DNA of 37,695 nt from RYN-433 sp036558265 (GTDB lineage: Bacteria > Planctomycetota > Phycisphaerae > Tepidisphaerales > Tepidisphaeraceae). Location of the stretch: assembly GCA_036558265.1 (NCBI GenBank), contig DATBFY010000579.1, positions 1-37,695 of the forward strand. Reading direction: 5' to 3'. The position numbers and the translations under genes were made by a program. The notes under the pieces are model-generated. The model was not told the origin of the DNA. It ran no database searches and worked only from the letters and a program-made list of their open reading frames with translations. Shown here in pieces: positions 30,845 through 37,695 of the stretch (within the stretch, counting starts at the first letter, position 1; each line of letters starts with the position of its first letter).

Positions 30845-31975
30845 ATGGCCATCTGCATCGTGACATCGCTGCCGTGCGTCGATGCGTTGGAGGGGCGGGT
30901 GATGATGTCGGCGGTGGTGCGCGGGCAGACGCTGGTGGTCGAGGGGACGTCGGGAGCGGATGCGTTGTCGATCGGGACGCGGGATGGGGGTGAAACGATC
31001 CGGGTGATCGATAACGGACTGCGATCGTGGTTCGACGCGGGCGGCATCGGGCGTATCGAGGTGTACGGGTACCGCGGGGCGGATCGGATCGAGATCGCTG
31101 AGGCGCTCGTGCAGGGCGCATATGTTGAAGGGGGCAAGGGGGACGACACGGTGCTGTCCGGCGGCGGGGACGATTCGCTTTATGGGAACGTGGGGAACGA
31201 TCAGGTCCGAGGTGGCGGCGGCGCGGACCGGATCCTGGGACTCGCGGGTGACGATCAACTTTCCGGCGATGACGGGGCGGATACGATTCTGGCGGGCGAT
31301 GGCGACGACACGCTCGCGGGGCTGGGCGGGAGCGATTCCCTGGTCGGCGGCGCAGGGACGGATTTCATCGAAGGCGGCGATGGGAGTGACCACGCGGACG
31401 GCCAGAACGGCAACGACCGACTCTACGGCGGCGACGGCGTGGACACGCTCTACGGGGGCACAGGGGATGACACGATCTCGGGCGGGCTGGGCGACGATCA
31501 ACTGTCGGGCGACGACGGGGACGACTGCATCAACGGGGATGGGGGTCGCGATTACCTCTCGGGCGGGGATGGGGACGACGAGCTGTTCGGGTCCCTGCGC
31601 CGGCACGACACGCTTCGCGGCGGGCGGGGACACGATTCGGTCAACCCAAAACGCGCCACGGCGGCGGCGCTCCTGTTCTACAACCCGTTCCCGTGCGACG
31701 CGTCGGACTTTGCGATCGATGACGATCCGTTTCCGCCCTCTTCGCCGCCGCCCGAGGTCGAAGACGTGCCGCCAGATGACAATCCCCCGCCGACGACCGA
31801 GCCGAGTCCGCCCACGACGCAGCCCAGCCCTCCGACGACGCAGCCGGATCCGCCGACAACGCAGCCGGATCCGGGATCGGACGATTCCCCGCCGCCGGCG
31901 CCGGCGGATGACGGGACGGACTCGGGCGCGGACGGCGGCGCTGAGATTGATGACGGCTTCGATTGGGAGTGGTAA
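30845..31975 (+). CDS. RTX (hemolysin-type calcium-binding repeat) protein with Pro-rich C-terminus
   Basis: 376 residues, ATG 30845 with GGGAGG about 7 bases upstream. No ordinary signal peptide is seen; instead the N-terminus reads CVDALEGRVMMSA (11-23), a degenerate LEPR-XLL-like motif, which in planctomycetes marks the start of many large secreted proteins. After a short beta region (YRGADRIEI), residues about 95-268 contain some 15 nonapeptide-like GGxGxD-x-L/I-x units (GGKGDDTVL, GGDGVDTLY, GGTGDDTIS), the calcium-binding parallel beta-roll of RTX proteins. A tail rich in Pro/Thr (PPTTQP repeats, about 320-345) and Asp ends in DGFDWEW. No type I secretion genes (HlyB/HlyD) are near. Function unknown; probably extracellular and calcium-stabilised. 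Confidence 0.88.
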   Translation: MAICIVTSLPCVDALEGRVMMSAVVRGQTLVVEGTSGADALSIGTRDGGETIRVIDNGLRSWFDAGGIGRIEVYGYRGADRIEIAEALVQGAYVEGGKGDDTVLSGGGDDSLYGNVGNDQVRGGGGADRILGLAGDDQLSGDDGADTILAGDGDDTLAGLGGSDSLVGGAGTDFIEGGDGSDHADGQNGNDRLYGGDGVDTLYGGTGDDTISGGLGDDQLSGDDGDDCINGDGGRDYLSGGDGDDELFGSLRRHDTLRGGRGHDSVNPKRATAAALLFYNPFPCDASDFAIDDDPFPPSSPPPEVEDVPPDDNPPPTTEPSPPTTQPSPPTTQPDPPTTQPDPGSDDSPPPAPADDGTDSGADGGAEIDDGFDWEW

Positions 31976-32009
31976 TGGCAGGCCGCGCCATCGCCGGATG
32001 TTCGAAACC

Positions 32010-32029
32010 TCACCCCTTGGGTGAATTTT
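32010..32029 (+). terminator. Terminator of the RTX gene
   Basis: TCACCC (32010-32015), CTT loop, GGGTGA (32019-32024), followed by ATTTTC. The hairpin with a short T-run lies 34 bases after the RTX stop codon. Confidence 0.55.
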
Positions 32030-32140
32030 CTCATGGCGGGCGTGGTCCGGTTCGCTAACATGTTTCCTCGCGCGTTCCGGGGCGGCGCCGGTGTGCACGC
32101 CGCACGACCGGGCGAGACCCCCTCGCGGAGGCTTCGAGAC

Positions 32141-33268
32141 ATGAAAAACGGCAAGGTCAACGTCGCGATCATCGGCCTGGGCTTCGGGGCGGAGTTCATC
32201 CCGATCTACCAGCGGCACCCGCAGGCGAACATGTACGGGATCTGCCAGCGCACCAAGTCCAAGCTGGACCAGGTGGGCGACGCGTTCAGCATCGGCAAGC
32301 GCTACACCGATTTCAACGACGTGCTGAAGGACCCGGAGGTGGACTTCGTCCACATCAATTCGCCGATCCCGGACCACGCCCCCCAGTCGATCGCCGCCCT
32401 CAAGGCCGGCAAGCACGTGATGTGTACCGTGCCGATGGCCACCAGCATCGAGGATTGCGAGACAATCGTAAAGCTGGCGAAGGAGACGGGCCTGAAGTAC
32501 ATGATGGCCGAGACGGTCGTCTATGCGCGGGAATTCCTGTTCATCAAGGAGATGTACGACAAGGGCGAGCTGGGGAAGGTGCAGTTCCTCCAGGCCAGTC
32601 ACCAGCAGGACATGGATGGGTGGCCCAACTACTGGCCGGGCCTGCCGCCGATGTAGTACGCGACGCACTGCGTGGGACCGTGCCTGGCGCTGACCCGCGC
32701 GGACGCGGAGTACGTGTCGTGCTTCGGCTCGGGGACGATCCGCGAGGACCTGGTCAAGAAGTACAACTCGCCGTTCGCGGTCGAGACGGCCCACGTGAAA
32801 TTGCGGAACAGCGACCTGACCGCGCGCATCATCCGGAGCCTGTTCGATACGGCGCGGCAGTATCGCGAGAGCTTCGACGTCTACGGCACCAGGAAGGCGT
32901 TCGAGTGGACGCTGATCGAGCACGAACCGCACGTGATCCACACCGCCAAGAAGCCCGAGCCGGAGATCCCGCAGCGCGTGACGGTTCCGGACTTCGCCCA
33001 GCGCCTGCCCGCGGAGATCCAGCGGTTCACGACCAAGGGGGTGTACGACACCGACGAGCACCAGCACCTGTCGTTTACGCAGGGCGCGGGGCACGGCGGA
33101 AGCCATCCGCACCTGGTCCATGAGTTCGTGAGCGCGCTGGTGCAGAACCGGGATCCGTATCCAAACGCCGCGCAGTCGGCGAACTGGACCTGTGTGGGGC
33201 TTTGCGCGCACCAATCGGCGCTGAAGGGTGGGGAGATCGTGCGGTTGCCGAAGTTCACGCTGTCTTAA
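32141..33268 (+). pseudogene. Gfo/Idh/MocA-family oxidoreductase interrupted by an in-frame TAG
   Basis: ATG 32141 has GGAGG about 9 bases upstream. 171 codons follow, then TAG (32654-32656), then the same frame continues for 203 codons to the stop at 33266-33268. Together they form one family member of about 375 residues. The N-terminal NAD(P)-binding part shows VNVAIIGLGFGAEFIP, DFVHINSPIPDHAPQSIAALKAGKHVMC and MMAETVVY. The second half begins YATHCVGPCLALTR, which continues directly the YWPGLPPM before the TAG, and ends GGEIVRLPKFTLS. No base is lost or gained, so a single substitution (Tyr TAC, Gln CAG or Trp TGG to TAG) explains the break. The family oxidises or reduces sugars and cyclitols. 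It may be a recent pseudogene, a sequencing error or a readthrough site. The second half lacks its own ribosome-binding site. Confidence 0.88.
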
Positions 33269-33299
33269 CAGTTACGTCAGCAGGCTGATCAATTAGGGT

Positions 33300-33317
33300 G
33301 CTTACCATAGGGTGAGC
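33300..33317 (+). terminator. Hairpin downstream of the Gfo/Idh/MocA gene
   Basis: GCTTACC (33300-33306), ATAG loop, GGTGAGC (33311-33317), a 7-bp stem with one G-T pair, 31 bases after the stop. It is followed by CTTGG rather than a T-run, so termination is uncertain. Confidence 0.3.
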
Positions 33318-33397
33318 CTTGGCAGTTGCGCCTGCGCATCTGACAAAGGATCTCACCCGACGAATCACCGATCTCATTGCGATTGGCGGGCGCGACT

Positions 33398-33424
33398 GTT
33401 CCAATAACCCGGTGGAACGTTTCA
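33398..33424 (+). promoter_or_regulatory. LacI-type operator-like palindrome plus inverted repeat before the exoprotein gene
   Basis: TGGAACGTTTCA (33413-33424) is a 12-base palindrome around a central CG with one mismatched pair, the form of LacI/GalR-family operators (consensus-like TGAAACGTTTCA). It overlaps a second inverted repeat, GTTCCA (33398-33403) with TGGAAC (33413-33418). The site ends 25 bases before ATG 33450, where a repressor would block transcription or initiation. No LacI-family gene is in the window. Confidence 0.4.
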
Positions 33425-33449
33425 CGTCGTTTTGACTCGGAGGAAAATC

Positions 33450-36400
33450 ATGCGGCAGGGCGAGAGGACTCGTGCGCGCGTCATGCGCGCCGGCGGCGCA
33501 GTAGGTGGGCTTCGGGCGGCGGTTGCGGGAGCAGGTAAACGCCGATGGCTGCTCGCGACCGCGGTGGTCGCGGGACTGGGGGATTGGGCGTCGGCGGACC
33601 TGGTTCACCGATACAGTTTCACCAGTGACGGCACGGACTCGGTCGGCGGCGCCACCGGGAACGTGGTCGATCCGAAGGGGACCAACGCGAGGTTCACGGG
33701 TGGCCGGCTCGACCTGACCGTGAACAACGGTGAAAGTTCCAACCAGGATTTCACGCTGGCGACCACGACCGGGGCGTATTTCAACCTGCCCAACGGGATC
33801 GTCTCGTCTCTGGGACAACAGGCGACGTTCGAAACCTGGCTGACGGTGGCGACCAACCGCAACTGGGCGGAGATCTTCTCGTTCGGCGCCAGCGTCGGAG
33901 GGGAGGACGTGGCCAACGGCGGCAATCAGTACATCACGCTGATCCCGCAGAACGGCGCCAACGGCCGCCTGCGCCTCACGCACCGCGACCTGGCGACCCA
34001 GGGCGAGAACTTCATCGACGGGCCGGCGGTGCTGAGCACGGGCGCCGAGCATCACCTGGTCGTGACCTACGACGAGACCAACACGGCCGGCGGGGCCAAC
34101 CCGAGCGGAACGCAGTCGCTCTACCTCGACGGACAGTTGATCGGCTCGGGGCCGATCCGGGACGGCTTCACCCTGGCGACGCTGAGCGACATCAACAACT
34201 GGCTGGGGCGAAGCCAGTTCGGCGATCCGCTGATCGACGGGAGCTACAACGAGTTCCGGATCTACAACAACGCACTCTCTGCGCAGCAGGTGTCGGCGGA
34301 CTTCGCGTTCGGCCCGGACCTCCTGCAGCCGACGGGGACGAACCTGTGGCAGACGCCGGGCACGGGAAATTACACCAATCCGTCCTCGTGGGACCAGGGG
34401 CACGTGCCGACGGCGACGGAGAAGGCGGGGATCGGGAACGGGGCGACGGTGATCGTGGATTCGAACGTCGGCTCCAACGCGCTGACCCAGATCACCAACG
34501 GCGCGCTGACGCTCAATCCCAGCGGCGCGCTGACCACCGTGCTGGACCTGGCGCCCGGCAACGGCCCGGGCACGGCGACGCTGAACCTCAACGGCGGAAC
34601 GCTCACGGTCTCGAAGATCCTGGTGGACACCGGGACGACCGGCGGCACCGCCGCCAAGGCGATCAACTTCAACGGCGGCACCCTGGTGGCAACCGGCGGG
34701 TTTACGGTCGCGGGCACCAACCTGACCTCGAGCGTCGGCGCGGGCGGGGCGACGGTGGACGTGGCCAGCGGTTCGACGGTCACGTGGAACCCGGCACTGA
34801 CCGCGACCGATCCGGCGGCCAGTCTGACCAAGCAGGGCGCCGGCAGCCTCGTGCTGCAGACCGGCGGGTTCAACGGGGCCGTGACGGTCAAGGCCGGGAC
34901 GCTCAGCGTCGCGGGCGACGTGGGTGTGGCCACAGCGCCCCTGCAACTGGGCGACGCGACTGCCGCCGGCGGTAACGCCGCCACGCTGACCGTCACCGCG
35001 CCGGCGACGATCCGCTCGCCGATCATCTCGGGCGTCGCGGGGACGACCGGCGCCTACACGCTCAACGTCGCGGGCAATACCTCGGTCTCGGTGCCCGGGC
35101 TGATCACGGTCAACCAGCCGCTGACCATCACGACCGCGGCGACCACCGGCACGAACGCGACAACCATCACCGGCGGCATCACGTCGGGCTCGGTCCCCGG
35201 CACGAACCTGACGTTCAACAACACGGGCGCGGTCACCGTCAGCGGCAGCGGAATTTCCGACGGCGCGGGTGGCTCGCTCAACGTGGTGAAGAACGCCAAC
35301 GGCGTCCTGAGCCTCCTGGCGCCCAACACCTATTCGGGCACCACGACGATCAATGCTGGGGGGATCGCGTTCGCGGCGCCCAACTCGATCGGCGGGAGCG
35401 GCCAGAGCGTGACTATCGCCGCCAACGGCGTCGCGGCGCCGCTGGCGCCCGGCTTCGACTACACGAACCTCACCGGCACGTTCTTCAACCGCGTGGCGAC
35501 CAACTCGGCCGGCGTGGTGGCGCTGGCGGCCAACAGCGCGGAGAACTTCGACTTCTCCGGCACCGGCCTGAACCTGGCCGTCTCGCTGGGCGCGGCGACG
35601 AACGTCACCTACACCGGCACGATCACGCCCAACGCGGCGACGTATCGCCTGGGTGGCGGTGGCGGGGCGCTGACGATCCCGGGCGCCAACGCGATCACCG
35701 GCGCCAACTCGCTGGTCGTCGCGGGCGCGGGCGGTGGATCGGTGGTCCTCGCCGGGGCCAACGACTTCTCCGGAGACCTGACGATCAACGGCACGCTGGT
35801 CGCGCCGACACCGGCGTCACTGGGCACGGGCACGACGCCGGTCAACATGGCCGGAACCCTGCGGCTCACCGACACCAATCCGCTTACCTACGGCCGGCAG
35901 TTGCTCCTGCGGGGCGGGAGCACCGTGCAGGTGGACGGCCCGAGCCTGACGCTGACCACCACGGTGGTGAACAACGGCACGGCCACGCGAAACGCGTTCA
36001 GCAAGACCGGCCCGGGCAACCTGAACGTGCCCGCCGGCATCGACGGCATCGGCTCGATCTTCGTCAAGCAGGGCACGATGACCGTGCCGGGCACGGCGAC
36101 CGTCAACAGCTTCGCGTTCAACTCGATCGGTCAGAACGGGACCGACAACGGCACGCTGGTCCTCAAGGACAGCGTGGTTTACAACGTCACAGGCGACTTC
36201 AACCTCGGCGACGTCGCGACGGCGCAGGGGACGATGTTCGTCGGCGATAATGCGGCGCTGACGCTGACCACCCTTTACGTCGGCAAGAACGCGAGCACCA
36301 GGGGCGTGGTCGTGCAGACGGGCGGGACGATTAAATCGACGGCAACCCCCGCACCGGGCGAGTGGCGGATCGGCGGCACGGACGCCAACGCCGCCGCCGC

Positions 36401-37695
36401 CGTCGGCACCTACGACATCTCCGGCGGCTCGGTCACAACCAGCGGCAACCTGCACATCGGTGGATTCGGCAGCGGCACGCTGACGCAAACGGGCGGCACG
36501 GTCAATGTGGACACGTTCCCCTCGGTCGGACGCTTTGCCGGCGGTTACGGCGTTCTCAATGTGACCGGCGGCACGTTCAACGCGACCGGCGCCACCCGCG
36601 TGATGATCGTCGGCGAGGCGGGGTACGGCGTGCTCAACGTCTCGGGCAACGGGCAGGTCAACACCGCCAACTTCACCTCGATCGGTCACGCGGCGGGCGG
36701 CACGGGCGTCGTCAACCTGGGCGCCGGCGGCACGCTGACGACCACCAACATCATTCGCAACAACGCCGCCGCAGGCAGTTACCTCAACTTCCACGGCGGG
36801 ACGCTCCGGGGCGCGGCGGATAACGCCAACTTCATCCAGCCGGTCGTGACCGTGAATATCTTCTCCGAAGGCGCCGTGATCGACACGAACGGGCACTCGC
36901 TGGACCTGGCGGCGAACCTGACCGCGCCGACGGGCGCTGGCGTCACGACGATCCCGGTCGCCAACGGCGGCTCGGGATACATCGGCACGCCGGTCGTGCG
37001 GATCAGCGGCGGCGACGGCATCAACGCGACCGCCGTCCCTGTGCTCACCAACGGCGTGGTCACCGCAATCACGGTTACCAACCCCGGCACCGGGTACACG
37101 ACGCCGCCAACGATCCAGATACTTGGCGGGGGTGGCAGCGGCGCGACCGCCGGTGCACCGGTCCTGGGCGCCAACGTTGGCGGCGGATTGACCAAGGTCG
37201 GTGAGGGCACGCTCGCGATCCGCGGCAACAACACGTACACCGGCGACACCACGGTCAACCAGGGCATCCTCCAGAAGGCGGAGGTGACCGCCCTGCCCGT
37301 CGGGCCGGGCTTTGGCAACATGGTCGTGAACGGCGGCGCCACCTTCGGGGGGACGCTGGACCTGGCGGGGTTCTCGACGGACCTCAACGGCCTGAACGGC
37401 GCGGCGGGCGTGGTTTCCGGACAGGTCGTCAACAACACCGGCTTCCCGGTGACGCTGTCCGTTGGCAACGCCGACGCCAACGGGACGTTCGGCGGGCAGG
37501 TGAACGACGGCGGCGCCGGCGGCATCGCGCTGACCAAGGTCGGCGCAGGCACGCAGACGTTGGGGGGCACCAACGGCTACACCGGGGCAACCCAGGTCAA
37601 CGCCGGGACGCTTCGGGTCACCGGCTCGATCGCCGGCAGCTCGGGCGTCTCGGTCAACGATCCCTCCGCCACGTTCGAGGCGGCGGCGACGCAGA
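33450..37695 (+). CDS. Giant secreted protein: LamG-like domain plus autotransporter-type beta-strand repeats, 3' end beyond window
   Basis: At least 1415 residues from ATG 33450 (GGAGG 6 bases upstream), with the frame open to the window end. The signal region has a long basic N-terminus, then WLLATAVVAGLGDWASA. Residues about 37-290 form a LamG/concanavalin-like domain (LVHRYSFTSDGTDSVGG, TFETWLTV, LYLDGQLIGSG, GSYNEFRIYNNALSAQQV). The rest is right-handed beta-helix material rich in Gly, Thr, Asn and Val with autotransporter-associated repeats: LTKQGAGSLVLQTGGF, TKVGEGTLAIRGNNTYTGDT and TKVGAGTQTLGGTNGYTGAT, each about 28 residues with V-N-A-G-T-L-like closure. Near 36950-37170 lies a different module, GGSGYIGTPVVRISGG and NPGTGYTTPPTIQILGGGG. 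A C-terminal PEP-CTERM or beta-barrel, if any, is beyond the window. Probably a surface adhesin-like or glycan-binding protein. Confidence 0.88.
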   Translation, partial: MRQGERTRARVMRAGGAVGGLRAAVAGAGKRRWLLATAVVAGLGDWASADLVHRYSFTSDGTDSVGGATGNVVDPKGTNARFTGGRLDLTVNNGESSNQDFTLATTTGAYFNLPNGIVSSLGQQATFETWLTVATNRNWAEIFSFGASVGGEDVANGGNQYITLIPQNGANGRLRLTHRDLATQGENFIDGPAVLSTGAEHHLVVTYDETNTAGGANPSGTQSLYLDGQLIGSGPIRDGFTLATLSDINNWLGRSQFGDPLIDGSYNEFRIYNNALSAQQVSADFAFGPDLLQPTGTNLWQTPGTGNYTNPSSWDQGHVPTATEKAGIGNGATVIVDSNVGSNALTQITNGALTLNPSGALTTVLDLAPGNGPGTATLNLNGGTLTVSKILVDTGTTGGTAAKAINFNGGTLVATGGFTVAGTNLTSSVGAGGATVDVASGSTVTWNPALTATDPAASLTKQGAGSLVLQTGGFNGAVTVKAGTLSVAGDVGVATAPLQLGDATAAGGNAATLTVTAPATIRSPIISGVAGTTGAYTLNVAGNTSVSVPGLITVNQPLTITTAATTGTNATTITGGITSGSVPGTNLTFNNTGAVTVSGSGISDGAGGSLNVVKNANGVLSLLAPNTYSGTTTINAGGIAFAAPNSIGGSGQSVTIAANGVAAPLAPGFDYTNLTGTFFNRVATNSAGVVALAANSAENFDFSGTGLNLAVSLGAATNVTYTGTITPNAATYRLGGGGGALTIPGANAITGANSLVVAGAGGGSVVLAGANDFSGDLTINGTLVAPTPASLGTGTTPVNMAGTLRLTDTNPLTYGRQLLLRGGSTVQVDGPSLTLTTTVVNNGTATRNAFSKTGPGNLNVPAGIDGIGSIFVKQGTMTVPGTATVNSFAFNSIGQNGTDNGTLVLKDSVVYNVTGDFNLGDVATAQGTMFVGDNAALTLTTLYVGKNASTRGVVVQTGGTIKSTATPAPGEWRIGGTDANAAAAVGTYDISGGSVTTSGNLHIGGFGSGTLTQTGGTVNVDTFPSVGRFAGGYGVLNVTGGTFNATGATRVMIVGEAGYGVLNVSGNGQVNTANFTSIGHAAGGTGVVNLGAGGTLTTTNIIRNNAAAGSYLNFHGGTLRGAADNANFIQPVVTVNIFSEGAVIDTNGHSLDLAANLTAPTGAGVTTIPVANGGSGYIGTPVVRISGGDGINATAVPVLTNGVVTAITVTNPGTGYTTPPTIQILGGGGSGATAGAPVLGANVGGGLTKVGEGTLAIRGNNTYTGDTTVNQGILQKAEVTALPVGPGFGNMVVNGGATFGGTLDLAGFSTDLNGLNGAAGVVSGQVVNNTGFPVTLSVGNADANGTFGGQVNDGGAGGIALTKVGAGTQTLGGTNGYTGATQVNAGTLRVTGSIAGSSGVSVNDPSATFEAAATQ

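Noticed and set aside
30680..33214. 844-residue minus-strand frame opposite the RTX and oxidoreductase genes
   Set aside because: It spans two plus-strand genes with clear domains and a terminator, and its Arg/Val-rich translation mirrors the RTX repeats.
33255..34946. 563-residue open frame antisense to the exoprotein gene
   Set aside because: It is Arg/Gly/Val-rich without motifs, a by-product of the GC-rich sense gene, whose LamG and repeat motifs are clear.
1..37695. tRNA, rRNA, CRISPR array, insertion sequence or prophage genes
   Set aside because: No cloverleaf-type TTCGAATCC arm in a spacer, no regularly spaced direct repeats with unique spacers, and no transposase, integrase or phage structural motif were seen. 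Repeats in RTX, Glu-Pro and exoprotein genes are coding.

Overview
The window is high-GC and gene-dense, and it looks like a chromosome segment of a planctomycete, most likely of the Phycisphaerae type. This is inference from gene content: there is no rRNA gene or marker phylogeny here. The pointers are an ECF sigma factor next to a WD40 Ser/Thr kinase, a ThuA/propeller/PVC-type cytochrome c fusion, a cytochrome c plus copper-monooxygenase-like protein with a redoxin, a prepilin-like protein with a C-terminal H-x-DG motif, PEP-CTERM-like sorting tails, an RTX protein with a degenerate LEPR-XLL-like N-terminus, and a giant autotransporter-repeat protein.

Layout. 1-6403 (all minus): a truncated FAD monooxygenase behind a Tat-exported phosphocholine-type phospholipase C, then aat, a small membrane-anchored unknown, an Rrf2 regulator with an IscR-like ligand set and an inverted repeat upstream, and a prepilin-like protein with a strong hairpin terminator. 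6671-9176 (plus): a zinc-ribbon/(Glu-Pro)n/TM protein and a TMTC-like multispanning protein. 9192-14680 (minus): tilS, a zinc-ribbon/GYF-like/TM protein, a Gly-rich membrane protein, a HEAT/TPR protein, a small lipoprotein and a SnoaL-like protein. 14681-15166 is non-coding and holds direct repeats, a tandem repeat and hairpins. 15167-19219 (minus): WD40 kinase and its ECF sigma factor. 19528-22468: a vanadium haloperoxidase-type enzyme and a PEP-CTERM protein facing each other, with 3' ends overlapping by 32 bp. 22649-23164: a TIGR00725-like Rossmann protein. 23187-30683 (minus): redoxin plus cytochrome/copper monooxygenase, the ThuA/propeller/cytochrome giant, and a D-psicose/D-tagatose 3-epimerase-type isomerase. 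30845-37695 (plus): RTX protein, a Gfo/Idh/MocA oxidoreductase interrupted by an in-frame TAG, and the 5' part of a LamG plus beta-strand-repeat exoprotein that runs off the window.

How the genes work together. Much of the content is extracytoplasmic: sugar or organic-matter oxidation (epimerase, Gfo/Idh/MocA, ThuA/propeller/cytochrome, copper monooxygenase), phospholipid breakdown, halide oxidation, and surface or secreted repeat proteins. Regulation is represented by the ECF/kinase pair, the Rrf2 regulator and a LacI-type operator-like palindrome before the exoprotein. I found no tRNA, rRNA, CRISPR array, transposase or phage gene. The least explained parts are the zinc-ribbon membrane proteins at 6671-7555 and 10226-11737, the PEP-CTERM protein at 20936-22468, and the repeat-rich spacer at 14681-15166.
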